Below the pieces are notes generated by a model, which was given only the letters and a program-made list of their open reading frames with translations, made no database searches and was not told where the DNA came from. The position numbers and the translations under genes are program-made. A stretch of 64,000 nucleotides of DNA from Mycolicibacter sp. MU0102 (GTDB lineage: Bacteria; Actinomycetota; Actinomycetes; Mycobacteriales; Mycobacteriaceae): the NCBI RefSeq assembly GCF_963378105.1, contig NZ_OY726398.1, forward strand, positions 4,730,173 through 4,794,172. Direction: 5' to 3'. Shown here in pieces: positions 41,209-49,588 of this stretch (position 1 is the stretch's first letter; each line of letters opens with the position of its first letter).

Positions 41209-41814
41209 TCAGTTGCGGCTGATGTCGATCGGGTGGGTGGCCAACAGCGCGGTGGGCCACGGCTGCCGACGCAGCGCTCGTCCCCACAGGTCGACTCGCG
41301 GCGGCACCATCACATCCGACGGCAGCGCCGAGAGCACGATCCAGTCATCGCGCTCGATCTCGCCCTCCAGCTGGCCGATGGTCCAACCCGCATAGCCGGC
41401 GAAGATCCGCACACCCTCCACATGCGGTGCGATGGTTTCGGGGTCCGCATCGAGATCGACCATCACCAGCCGACCGTCGATGTGCCGCAGACCGGGCACA
41501 CCGTGGGGCTCGACGCCGACCCGCAACAGCCCGACGCACAGGGCGGCGTCGCGCTTCACCGGTCCGCCGATGAACATCGTTTTGGGTTTGGCGGCCAGCT
41601 CGGACCACTGCGGCAGCACGTTGTAGACGGCGGTCTCACTGGGGCGGTTGAGTACCACGCCCAAGGTTCCACCGTCGTTGTGCTCGACCACGTAGATCAC
41701 GGTGCGGCGAAACGTGGGTTCGAGCAGATCAGTGTTGGCCAACAGCAGCGTGCCGGCCCGTACCCGATGCGCAGCGGGCGCGACATAGTCCTCGGGGTCT
41801 TCGGGTTGGGCCAT
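41209..41814 (-). CDS. YqgE/AlgH family protein (DUF179, Rv0038-like)
   Basis: A 201-residue cytoplasmic protein of the YqgE/AlgH family, with the conserved segments RAGTLLLANTDLLEPTFRRTV, HNDGGTLGVVLNRPSE, MFIGGPVKRDAALC and IFAGYAGWTIGQLEGEIERDDW. Function of the family is not settled. The match to Rv0038 is nearly end to end from memory. ATG 41814 was chosen where this conservation begins; the open frame runs on to about 42765 antisense to the MFS gene and is not coding there. GGAAA precedes the ATG. Confidence 0.92.
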   Translation of the reverse strand: MAQPEDPEDYVAPAAHRVRAGTLLLANTDLLEPTFRRTVIYVVEHNDGGTLGVVLNRPSETAVYNVLPQWSELAAKPKTMFIGGPVKRDAALCVGLLRVGVEPHGVPGLRHIDGRLVMVDLDADPETIAPHVEGVRIFAGYAGWTIGQLEGEIERDDWIVLSALPSDVMVPPRVDLWGRALRRQPWPTALLATHPIDISRN

Positions 41815-41943
41815 TTTTCCATCATGACACCCGCCGCCGTCATCCGTGTTGAGCTGTGCCGAACATCGGCCGACCCGCAATATTTGTAGGCTGGTTTGGG
41901 GCCGGTGCCGCAGTGACAGCCGCCCGAGTCTGGAAGAGGTTCT

Positions 41944-43251
41944 GTGGTGGACAACCGCGCACCCGCGACACTGTGGCGGTCGGCGCGCGGCCTGCCAGGG
42001 TTCCGCAGACTGCTGGAACTGCGGGCCGCCAGCCAATTCGGCGACGGCCTGTTCCAAGCCGGGCTGGCCGGAGCGCTGCTGTTCAACCCGGACCGGGCCG
42101 CTTCCCCGTGGGCGATCGCGGGCGCTTTCGCCGTGCTGTTCCTGCCGTATTCGGTGCTGGGGCCGTTCGCCGGCGCGCTGCTGGACCGCTGGGATCGTCG
42201 CCAGGTGATGGTGGTGGCCAACCTCGCCCGGCTGGTGCTGGTGCTCGGGATCGCGGCTCTGCTCGCTGTCGGCTCCGGTGACCTGCCGGTGCTGTGCGCG
42301 GCACTGATCGCCAACGGGTTCACCCGGTTCATCGCCTCGGGGCTGTCGGCGGCGCTGCCGCACGTGGTGCCGCGCGAGCAGGTCGTGACGATGAACGCCG
42401 TGGCGATCGCCACCGGTGCGGTGGCCGCCTTTTTGGGCGCCAACTTCATGCTGCTGCCGCGCTGGCTGATCGGTTCCGACGACCGCGGTGCGGCGTCGAT
42501 CATCGCGGCCGTAGCCATCCCAGTCGCGATCGCCCTGGTGCTCTCGCTGCGCTTCGAAGCCCACGTGCTCGGTCCGGACGACACCAAGCGGGCGATCCAC
42601 GGCTCGGTGCTCTATGCGGTGACGACGGGCTGGATGCACGGCATCCGGACGGTGCGCGACCGGCCCACGGTGGCCGCCACCCTTTCCGGACTGGCCGCGC
42701 ACCGGATGGCCTTCGGTATCAACACCCTGGTGGTGCTGGTGCTGGTCCGGCACGTCGGCGAGCACACGGTGTCCGGCTTGGGCACCACGGCGTTGTTCGT
42801 CGCCTCGGCCGGCGCCGGGTCATTTCTGGCCACGGTGCTGACCCCGCCGGCGGTGCACCGCTGGGGCCGCTACGCCACCACCAACGGTGCCCTGGCGGCG
42901 GCTGCGGTCATCCAACTGGCCGCCGTCGGGCTGTACCTACCGGTACTGGTGTTGTGCGGATTTCTGCTCGGAGTCGCCGGGCAGGTGGTCAAGCTCTGCG
43001 CCGACACCGCCATGCAGATTGACGTCGACGACGCCCTGCGCGGACATGTTTTTGCGGTACAGGATTCGCTGTTCTGGGTGTCGTTCATTGCCGCTGTGGC
43101 CGGCGCCGCGGCGCTGATTCCCCCCGACGGGCAGGCGCCGTCGCTGATCGTGGCCGGCACCCTGCTGTATCTGGTCGGTCTGGCCGGGCACGCGTTCATC
43201 GGGCGGCGCCGCGAACCGGTGGGCCTAAAGTACGAGCATGGCCGAAACTGA
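41944..43251 (+). CDS. Major facilitator superfamily transporter (Rv0037c-like)
   Basis: A 435-residue protein with about 12 hydrophobic helices in two halves joined by a loop near residues 205-240 (LRFEAHVLGPDDTKRA). The first loop contains LLDRWDRRQVM, an A-type MFS motif variant. It is in the same family and gene neighbourhood as M. tuberculosis Rv0037c; substrate unknown, possibly a drug or metabolite exporter. GGAAGAGG lies four bases before GTG 41944 and seven before GTG 41947, so the true start may be the second. The next gene begins 14 bases before this stop. Confidence 0.88.
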   Translation: MVDNRAPATLWRSARGLPGFRRLLELRAASQFGDGLFQAGLAGALLFNPDRAASPWAIAGAFAVLFLPYSVLGPFAGALLDRWDRRQVMVVANLARLVLVLGIAALLAVGSGDLPVLCAALIANGFTRFIASGLSAALPHVVPREQVVTMNAVAIATGAVAAFLGANFMLLPRWLIGSDDRGAASIIAAVAIPVAIALVLSLRFEAHVLGPDDTKRAIHGSVLYAVTTGWMHGIRTVRDRPTVAATLSGLAAHRMAFGINTLVVLVLVRHVGEHTVSGLGTTALFVASAGAGSFLATVLTPPAVHRWGRYATTNGALAAAAVIQLAAVGLYLPVLVLCGFLLGVAGQVVKLCADTAMQIDVDDALRGHVFAVQDSLFWVSFIAAVAGAAALIPPDGQAPSLIVAGTLLYLVGLAGHAFIGRRREPVGLKYEHGRN

Positions 43252-44011
43252 ATCGATCGTCGCCGATCTGAGCGCCGAAAGCGACGAGCTCGACGACCTA
43301 GTCGCCCCACTTGCCGACAGTCAGTGGGGCACGCCCACGCCGGCGGCGGGCTGGTCGATCGCTCATCAGATCGGTCATCTGCTGTGGACCGATCGGGTGT
43401 CGCTGACCGCCATCACAGACGAGGCAGGTTTTGCTGCCGCACTCACCGACGCGATGAAGGATCCGGCCGGCTTCGTCGACGCCGCCGCCGCCGAACTGGC
43501 CCAGCTGCCGCCGGCCGAGCTGTTGGCCGACTGGCGCTCCACCCGCGCGAAGCTGCACCAGGAGCTGCTCGGCGTGGCTGACGGCCGCAAGCTGCCGTGG
43601 TTCGGCCCGCCGATGAGCGCGGCCTCGATGGCCACTGCTCGGCTGATGGAGACCTGGGCGCATGGCCTGGACGTGGCCGACGCCCTCGGGGTGCGCCGGC
43701 GCCCCACGGCCCGGTTGCGATCGATCGCCCATCTGGGGGTGCGGACCCGGGATTTCGCCTTCACGGTGCACAACCTGACCCCGCCGGCGGAACCGTTTCA
43801 CGTGGAACTTCACGCTCCCGAGGGCGGAGTGTGGGCATGGGGCCCGGTGAACGCCGAACAGCGGGTGACCGGAACCGCCGAGGATTTCTGCTTTTTGGTG
43901 ACGCAGCGGCGTGCGCTGGCCGACCTGGACATCACCGCCCACGGCGACGACGCGCAGCGCTGGTTGGAGATCGCCCAAGCCTTCGCGGGGCCTCCCGGCT
44001 CCGGTCGATGA
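43238..44011 (+). CDS. TIGR03084/DinB-like metal-binding protein (Rv0036c-like)
   Basis: A 257-residue protein related to mycothiol-dependent maleylpyruvate isomerase and DinB folds. The N-terminal four-helix domain has the metal-ligand candidates His in SIAHQIGHLLW and His/Asp in TWAHGLDVADAL; a C-terminal alpha/beta domain (about 165-250) resembles a sterol carrier-like SCP2 fold by layout. The activity is unknown; mycothiol use is inferred from relatives. ATG 43238 overlaps the MFS gene by 14 bases. Its stop codon TGA (44009-44011) lies inside the first copy of a 51-base tandem repeat. Confidence 0.85.
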   Translation: MAETESIVADLSAESDELDDLVAPLADSQWGTPTPAAGWSIAHQIGHLLWTDRVSLTAITDEAGFAAALTDAMKDPAGFVDAAAAELAQLPPAELLADWRSTRAKLHQELLGVADGRKLPWFGPPMSAASMATARLMETWAHGLDVADALGVRRRPTARLRSIAHLGVRTRDFAFTVHNLTPPAEPFHVELHAPEGGVWAWGPVNAEQRVTGTAEDFCFLVTQRRALADLDITAHGDDAQRWLEIAQAFAGPPGSGR

Positions 44012-44170
44012 GCGCTCGCGCGAAGAGAGCCGGAGCCGAATCAGCCGAGCTCCGGTCGATGAGCGCTTGCGCGAAGAGAGCCGGAGCCGAATCAGCACGG
44101 CTCCGGTCGATGAGCGCTCGCGCGAAGAGAGCCGGAGCCGAATCAGCCGAGCTCCGGTCGATGAGCGCGC
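43999..44170 (+). repeat. Tandem 51-base repeat array, MIRU-like
   Basis: Three copies of a 51-base unit at 43999-44049, 44050-44100 and 44101-44151, plus a partial fourth from 44152. Each begins CTCCGGTCGATGAGCGC and contains CCGGAG near base 32-37, so the start and middle form a six-base inverted repeat. 51 is a multiple of three and the array is open in one frame, encoding repeats of MSA(R/C)AKRAGAESA. The first copy contains the stop codon of the upstream gene as ATGA. The rest of the gap to 44256 shows no gene. Confidence 0.85.
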
Positions 44171-44256
44171 CAGCGCGAAGCGAGACCCGGCCGCATGTCG
44201 CCGAGTTCAGGATTTCCGGATCGGCCGTTCGTCGATACCCCTAGATGTCCGGAAGT

Positions 44257-44787
44257 TCACAGCGCGGTGGCGCCATCGGCGGCGCCGTCACCATCGGCAT
44301 CGATGAGCTTGACGTTCCAGCGTCCGTCGCCATCGGTGTCGACGTAGGCGGCCTCATAGCCTCCCGCGCCATTGCCGATCAGTACCCGATCAGCCCGACC
44401 GTCGCCGTCGGAGTCCACCAGCCGGTCGTTGACCCGTCCGTCGCCGTCGAAATCCACCAAGGGGCCGCCCGTGTGCTCGACGTTGTCGAGGCCCACCCAA
44501 CGCAGCCCGCCCGATCGGTCTGCTGAGCCCGCCGTGGCGCCGTGCCCCCAGGTGCCAGAGCCGTCGTCGATGAAGGAGGCCTCGGGGGTGCCGTCGTCGT
44601 CGAGGTCCAGCAGGAGGTGGTCGGCCACCCCGTCCCCATCGAGATCCACCAGCGCGTCGTCGCGCAGTCCGTCCCCGTCGAAATCGAGGCTGATCGCGTC
44701 GGCGAACCCGTCCCCGTCAAGATCCAAGTCGGGGGTGCCGGTCCACATGGTGGCCGTGCCGTCCCCGTCGCCCAGGCAGTAGTCCAT
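44257..44787 (-). CDS. DxDGDG-repeat protein (DUF6802, Rv3906c-like)
   Basis: A 176-residue acidic protein built of repeated units of about 11 residues with DxDGDG cores (DLDLDGDGFADA, DFDGDGLRDD, DLDGDGVADH, DSDGDGRADR, DTDGDGRWNV, DADGDGAADG). Such loops bind calcium in EF-hand/thrombospondin-type-3-like folds. There is no signal peptide in the ATG 44787 frame. It follows pcnA on the same strand by 25 bases, as Rv3906c follows pcnA in M. tuberculosis. Possible calcium or metal binding is inferred from the motif only. Confidence 0.82.
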   Translation of the reverse strand: MDYCLGDGDGTATMWTGTPDLDLDGDGFADAISLDFDGDGLRDDALVDLDGDGVADHLLLDLDDDGTPEASFIDDGSGTWGHGATAGSADRSGGLRWVGLDNVEHTGGPLVDFDGDGRVNDRLVDSDGDGRADRVLIGNGAGGYEAAYVDTDGDGRWNVKLIDADGDGAADGATAL

Positions 44788-44812
44788 ACCCTGCTCAGAC
44801 GCGGCGCTGCAG

Positions 44813-46255
44813 CTATCGGTTCCCCTGCGTCTGCCACCACGACAGCAGCTCGGCCGTCGCCTCCTCGCGCGTCAACGGGCCGCGCTCCAGGCGCAACTCC
44901 TTGAGATAGCTCCATGCGCGGCCCACCTGCGGGCCCGCCGGGATATCGAGCAGCTCCATGATCTCGTTGCCGTCCAGGTCCGGCCGCACCCGCTGCAGGT
45001 CTTCCTGCTCGGCCAGCACTGCGATTCGCTCTTCGAGCTGGTCGTAGCTGGCCTGCAGGCGCGCCGCGCGCCGCTTGTTGCGAGTGGTGCAGTCCGCCCG
45101 GACCAGCTTGTGCAGCCGTGCCAGCAGCGGTCCGGCGTCGGTTACGTAGCGCCGCACCGCCGAGTCTGTCCACTTGCCGTCGCCATAGCCGTGGAACCGC
45201 AGGTGCAGGTAGACCAGCTGGGACACGTCGTCGACCATCTGCTTGGAGTAGCGCAGCGCGCGCATCCGTTTCCGGGCCATCTTCGCGCCGACCACCTCGT
45301 GGTGGTGAAAACTGACGCCCCCGTCAGTTTCGTGCCGGCGGGTGGCCGGCTTGCCGATGTCGTGTAGCAATGCCGCCCAGCGCAGGACCAAATCGGGACC
45401 GTCATCCTCCAGGTCGATCGCCTGTCGCAGCACGGTCAACGAATGCTGGTAGACGTCCTTGTGCTGGTGATGCTCGTCGATCGCCATCCGCATGCCGCCC
45501 ACCTCGGGCAGCACCACATCGCCCATTCCGGTGGCCACCATCAGATCCAGGCCGGCCACCGGGTCGGCGCCTACCAGCAGCTTGTCCAATTCGGCAGCCA
45601 CGCGTTCAGCGGTGATGCGACCGAGCTCTGGCGCCATGTCCTCGATCGCGGCGCGAACCCGCGGCGCCACCGTGAAGCCGAGCTGGGAAACGAACCGGGC
45701 GGCGCGCAACATCCGGAGCGGGTCGTCGCCAAAGGAAACCTGCGGTGCGGTCGGTGTGTCGAGCACACCGGCCCGCAACGCCGCTAGGCCGCCGAGCGGG
45801 TCAAGGAATTCCCCCGGTCCGGCCGCGGTGATCCGGACCGCCATCGCGTTGGCGGTGAAGTCGCGGCGCACCAGGTCCTCCTCGAGCGAATCCCCGAAGC
45901 GCACTTCGGGATTGCGGGAGACCTGGTCATACTTGTCGGCCCGGAAGGTGGTGATCTCCACGCGTTGCCCGACCAGCGTTGCGCCCACCGTGCCGAACTC
46001 GATTCCGGTGTCCCACATCGCTTCGGTGCGGCCCCGCAGAATTCGCTGCACCTGCTCGGGGCGCGCGTCGGTGGTGAAATCCAGATCCGGGCTCGGCCGG
46101 CCCAGCAGCGCATCGCGGACCGATCCACCGACCAGGTAGATCTCCTGACCGGCTTCGGCGAACATCGCGCCGAGGCTGCGCAGCAACTCGGCGTGCCGAT
46201 TCAGCGCGACGGCCGCCGTGGTCAGCAGGTCAGCGTCTTGATGGGCTTCAGGCAC
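44813..46255 (-). CDS. pcnA: CCA-adding enzyme / tRNA nucleotidyltransferase family (PcnA)
   Basis: A 480-residue enzyme of the class II nucleotidyltransferase family that repairs the tRNA 3' CCA end. The catalytic GGSVRDALLG and DLDFTTDA are at residues about 40-65, followed by the template region with RRDFTANAMAVR and LRMLRAARF, an HD domain (WAALLHDIGKPATRR, then HHHEVVGAKMARKRM) and a helical tail. GTG 46255 gives 480 residues, as in M. tuberculosis PcnA; the frame is open to 46378 through the repeat region but is not conserved there. The upstream gap holds a 55-base tandem repeat and then the divergent mutT4. Confidence 0.95.
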   Translation of the reverse strand: MPEAHQDADLLTTAAVALNRHAELLRSLGAMFAEAGQEIYLVGGSVRDALLGRPSPDLDFTTDARPEQVQRILRGRTEAMWDTGIEFGTVGATLVGQRVEITTFRADKYDQVSRNPEVRFGDSLEEDLVRRDFTANAMAVRITAAGPGEFLDPLGGLAALRAGVLDTPTAPQVSFGDDPLRMLRAARFVSQLGFTVAPRVRAAIEDMAPELGRITAERVAAELDKLLVGADPVAGLDLMVATGMGDVVLPEVGGMRMAIDEHHQHKDVYQHSLTVLRQAIDLEDDGPDLVLRWAALLHDIGKPATRRHETDGGVSFHHHEVVGAKMARKRMRALRYSKQMVDDVSQLVYLHLRFHGYGDGKWTDSAVRRYVTDAGPLLARLHKLVRADCTTRNKRRAARLQASYDQLEERIAVLAEQEDLQRVRPDLDGNEIMELLDIPAGPQVGRAWSYLKELRLERGPLTREEATAELLSWWQTQGNR

Positions 46256-46270
46256 GTTCGATGAGCTTAG

Positions 46271-46426
46271 CGGTGGTCGCGAGGACGGCGAAGCCGGGCG
46301 AAGCGGGCCACCGCCAGCGGCACCGCGGTGGTCGCGAGGACGGCGAAGCCGAGCGAAGCGGGCCACCGCCACCGGCACCGCGGTGATCGCGAGGACGGCG
46401 AAACCGGGCCCCGCGGGTCACCGGCG
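46271..46426. repeat. Tandem 55-base repeat between pcnA and mutT4
   Basis: Copies start at 46271, 46326 and 46381 (the last is diverged and shortened). Each begins CGGTGGTCGCGAGGACGGCG and contains CCACCG about 40 bases on, so the ends of the core are a six- to seven-base inverted repeat. It fills most of the 214-base gap between the divergent genes and so overlaps or displaces their promoters. A related fragment, GATCGCGAGGGCGGCGAG, is at 52972-52989. Confidence 0.85.
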
Positions 46427-46469
46427 AGGGACGCAGGTCGGCCCGAGCGTGCCAGCTACTATCGCATGG

Positions 46470-47234
46470 GTGTCGGCCGACGGCGGAGAAGCCAATTCTG
46501 GACGGCGCCGCAGGCGGCGTCGTGGTCGACGCACGTCTGGTCCGAAAATCAACCACGCCGAATCCCCGGCCGCTGAAGCCGCCCCCAGCCCGAGCGCGAC
46601 TCCGAGTCGGTCGGCCCAGCGCCGGCCCCGCACCGCGCGGCACGGGCCGGACCGGCTGCGCACCGTGCACGAGACCTCCGCGGGCGGGCTGGTCGTGGAC
46701 GGCATCGACGGCCCGCGCGAAGAGCAGGTCGCGGCGCTGATCGGCCGGGTCGACCGGCGGGGCAGGATGCTGTGGTCACTGCCCAAAGGACATATCGAAG
46801 TCGGTGAGACCGCCGAGCAGACCGCGATCCGCGAGGTCGCCGAAGAAACCGGCGTGCAGGGCAGCGTGCTGGCTGCGCTGGGCAGCATCGACTACTGGTT
46901 CGTCACCGACGGTCGCCGAGTGCACAAGACCGTGCACCACTATCTGATGCGGTTCTCCAGTGGAGAGCTGTGCGACGACGATGTTGAGGTCGCCGAAGTG
47001 GCATGGGTGCCGATCCGGGAGCTGCCGTCCCGCTTGGCGTACGCCGACGAGCGACGGCTGGCAGTGGTCGCCGACGAATTGATCGACCGGTTTCAGGCCG
47101 ACGGCCCGGCCGCCCTGCCGCCCCTGCCGGTGACCGCACCCTGGCGACGCCAGCAGACGCATTCCCGCGCCCGCCGTACTCGCGCAGGCGAGAACTCGCC
47201 GGATCCGAAGAACGGTCGCAGGCTGGACCCGTGA
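46470..47234 (+). CDS. mutT4: Nudix hydrolase MutT4
   Basis: A 254-residue protein. The first 70 residues are an Arg/Ser/Pro-rich low-complexity segment; the Nudix domain (about 75-205) carries the complete box GHIEVGETAEQTAIREVAEETG (positions about 105-126). MutT family enzymes hydrolyse nucleoside diphosphates linked to another moiety, for example oxidised nucleotides or signalling nucleotides. The start GTG 46470 was chosen because SADGGEANSGRRRRRR parallels the M. tuberculosis N-terminus; the frame is open upstream into the repeat. Its stop overlaps the next GTG by four bases. Confidence 0.92.
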   Translation: MSADGGEANSGRRRRRRRGRRTSGPKINHAESPAAEAAPSPSATPSRSAQRRPRTARHGPDRLRTVHETSAGGLVVDGIDGPREEQVAALIGRVDRRGRMLWSLPKGHIEVGETAEQTAIREVAEETGVQGSVLAALGSIDYWFVTDGRRVHKTVHHYLMRFSSGELCDDDVEVAEVAWVPIRELPSRLAYADERRLAVVADELIDRFQADGPAALPPLPVTAPWRRQQTHSRARRTRAGENSPDPKNGRRLDP

Positions 47235-49588
47235 CCCGCACGCAACGAAGCGGCGGGGGTCCCTCGCCGAGGCGGTTGGCGGCCCTCCCGGCGGTGGTGG
47301 CCGCCCTCCTGATGACCCTCGGCACCGCGCTCGGCGGCGCCGCGCCACATGTCCCCGCCGGCGAACCCGATGTGGCGCCGTTCGTCCAGATCCGCATCGA
47401 CCGTGTCACCCCGGAGGTCGTCACCACCTCCAGCGTCCCACTCGTCACCGTCGCCGGCACGGTGAGCAATGTGGGCGACCGCCCGGTGCGCGATGTGATG
47501 GTGCGCCTCGAGCAAGCCGGCGCGGTCGCCTCCTCTGCCGGGCTGCGCACCAACCTCAGCGGAGCCAACGACCAGTACCGCGCGGTAGGCACGTTCAGCA
47601 CGGTGGCGGCCGAGCTGCAGCGCGGTCAGGAAGCCCGCTTCACGCTGTCGGCGCCGCTGCGCTCGGCGAGCCAGCCGGCCTTGAACATCGACCACCCCGG
47701 CATCTATCCAGTGTTGGTCAACGTCAACGGCACGCCCGATTACGGCGAGCCGACCCGGCTCGACGACGCCCGCTTCCTGCTCCCGGTGACCGGCCTGCCC
47801 AAGCCCGACGCGGACTCGGACCTGTCGGCCAGTGCCGTCGCACCCGACATCTCCCAGCCGGTACGGCTCACCATGTTCTGGCCGCTGGCCGATCGACCCC
47901 GGCTGACCCCCGGCGCTCCCGGCGGCACCCTGCCGGTTCGGCTCACCGACGACGACCTGGCGACATCGCTGGCCCCCGGCGGACGCCTCGATGCGCTGCT
48001 GTCCGCCGCCGAGTTCGCCACCAGCCCCGCGGTCGACGCCAACGGAGTGGTCAACCAAGCTCTGTGCCTGGCCGTCGACCCCGACCTGGTGGTCACCGTC
48101 AACGCGATGACCAACGGCTACGTCGTCGCCGACTCCCCCGAGAGTGCTACCTCGCACCCGGGCACCGGACGCGACGCAGCCCGGACCTGGCTGGAGCGGC
48201 TGCGGCGGTTGGCACACCACACCTGCGTTACGGCGACCCCCTACGCGCAGACCGACCTGGATGCACTCGCGCGGGTGGGCGACGCGCGGCTCGACGAGAT
48301 CGCGCTGCACAAGCCCGCCGACATCGTCGACCGCATCCTTGAGGTCACCTCGACCCGTGGTGCGGTGCTACTCGGCGACGGCCGGCTCACGGCCGGCGCC
48401 GCGGACCTGATCAGTGGCCAAGGCGGCGCGGTGGTGATCACCGCCGGCGACTGTGCGGCGCAGGACTCCGCGTCCGGCGCCTCGGCCACCGCCGACGTCA
48501 CCCCGCGGCGGGTGTCCCCACAACTGGTGTCCGTGCCGTATGACCCCGCCGTCGGCGCCGCGCTGGCGGCGATGGGCACCGATCCGGTCGCGCCCAGCTA
48601 CCAGGACACCTCGTTGGCCGTCCGGCTTCACCACGACTCGGCGCTGGCCCGTCGCCAGGACGCCCTGGGTTCGATGTTGTGGCGCGGACTGGAATCCCCA
48701 GAGAGCCCCGGCGCACCGCGCGACGAGATTCTGATGCCGCCGGCGTACTGGAAGCCCCGCGCCGACGACGCCCAGGCCGTGCTGACCACGCTGGCCACCG
48801 CGCTGCGCTCCGGGCTGGCCGTGGCCCGACCACTGACCGCGGTCCTCGCCGAAGCTCGCAACGTGACAGCCCCACCCGAGCATCCGCTGCCGACCCAACA
48901 GCCGGCGGGCGGTTTCAGCCCGGACGTCATCGGCGCGGTAGCCAACGACATCAGTCGGCTGTCGGGCTTGACCGCGGCGTTGACCACCGATGCCCGCACC
49001 GGCCTGACCGGTGACCAGTACACCGCGCCGCTCGCCGAAGGGATGCTGCGCGCACTGACCCAGTCCGAGCCGGTCGATGTCCGCAACGGCCTCGCAGCGC
49101 AGCGCCTGACGATCATCGGTGACACCGTCAACGACCTGATCGGCGCGGTCACCATCGTCAACCCGGCCGACTCCTACACGCTGGCCACCGAGCACAGCCC
49201 GCTGCCGCTGGCGCTGCGCAACGACCTGGCGGTGCCGATCCGGGTGCGGCTGCACGTCGACGCCCCACCCGGCATGACGGTGACCGATGTCGGGGAGTTG
49301 GAATTGCCGCCGGGGTATCTGCCGCTGCGGGTTCCGGTCGAGGTCCGCGTCAACCAGCACTTCGTCGTCGACGCCGCGCTGCAAACCCCCGACGGTCTGC
49401 CGCTGGGTGAGTCCGTCCGACTGTCGGTGCATTCCAACGCCTACGGCATGGTGCTGTTCTTGATCACCATGACTGCAGCTGCGGCGCTGACGGTGCTGAC
49501 CGGACGCCGGCTCTGGCACCGCTTCCGCGGTCAGCCCGACCGAGCCGACCTGCCCGCACCCCCCTCCAATCCGGGGGGAGACCGGTGA
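47231..49588 (+). CDS. Large exported membrane-anchored protein (DUF6049, Rv3909-like)
   Basis: A 785-residue protein with an N-terminal signal segment (about residues 15-45), a very large extracytoplasmic region and a C-terminal membrane helix (MVLFLITMTAAAALTVLTG) followed by a short basic tail. Its C-terminal 120 residues before the helix resemble an immunoglobulin-like fold. The family is conserved beside murJ in mycobacteria and M. tuberculosis Rv3909 is considered essential; its activity is unknown. GTG 47231 overlaps the mutT4 stop and the next gene starts in its stop codon (GTGA), so mutT4, this gene and murJ are one coupled unit. Confidence 0.9.
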   Translation: MTRTQRSGGGPSPRRLAALPAVVAALLMTLGTALGGAAPHVPAGEPDVAPFVQIRIDRVTPEVVTTSSVPLVTVAGTVSNVGDRPVRDVMVRLEQAGAVASSAGLRTNLSGANDQYRAVGTFSTVAAELQRGQEARFTLSAPLRSASQPALNIDHPGIYPVLVNVNGTPDYGEPTRLDDARFLLPVTGLPKPDADSDLSASAVAPDISQPVRLTMFWPLADRPRLTPGAPGGTLPVRLTDDDLATSLAPGGRLDALLSAAEFATSPAVDANGVVNQALCLAVDPDLVVTVNAMTNGYVVADSPESATSHPGTGRDAARTWLERLRRLAHHTCVTATPYAQTDLDALARVGDARLDEIALHKPADIVDRILEVTSTRGAVLLGDGRLTAGAADLISGQGGAVVITAGDCAAQDSASGASATADVTPRRVSPQLVSVPYDPAVGAALAAMGTDPVAPSYQDTSLAVRLHHDSALARRQDALGSMLWRGLESPESPGAPRDEILMPPAYWKPRADDAQAVLTTLATALRSGLAVARPLTAVLAEARNVTAPPEHPLPTQQPAGGFSPDVIGAVANDISRLSGLTAALTTDARTGLTGDQYTAPLAEGMLRALTQSEPVDVRNGLAAQRLTIIGDTVNDLIGAVTIVNPADSYTLATEHSPLPLALRNDLAVPIRVRLHVDAPPGMTVTDVGELELPPGYLPLRVPVEVRVNQHFVVDAALQTPDGLPLGESVRLSVHSNAYGMVLFLITMTAAAALTVLTGRRLWHRFRGQPDRADLPAPPSNPGGDR

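Noticed and set aside
41815..42765. Upstream extension of the yqgE frame
   Set aside because: Sequence is antisense to the MFS gene and low complexity; YqgE conservation begins at ATG 41814.
43999..44170. Possible CRISPR array
   Set aside because: The 51-base units are directly adjacent with no unique spacers and no cas genes are near.
43597..44244. Open frame reading the 51-base repeats
   Set aside because: Its start is inside the DinB-like gene in another frame; only the repeat part is notable, and I see no ribosome-binding site for it.
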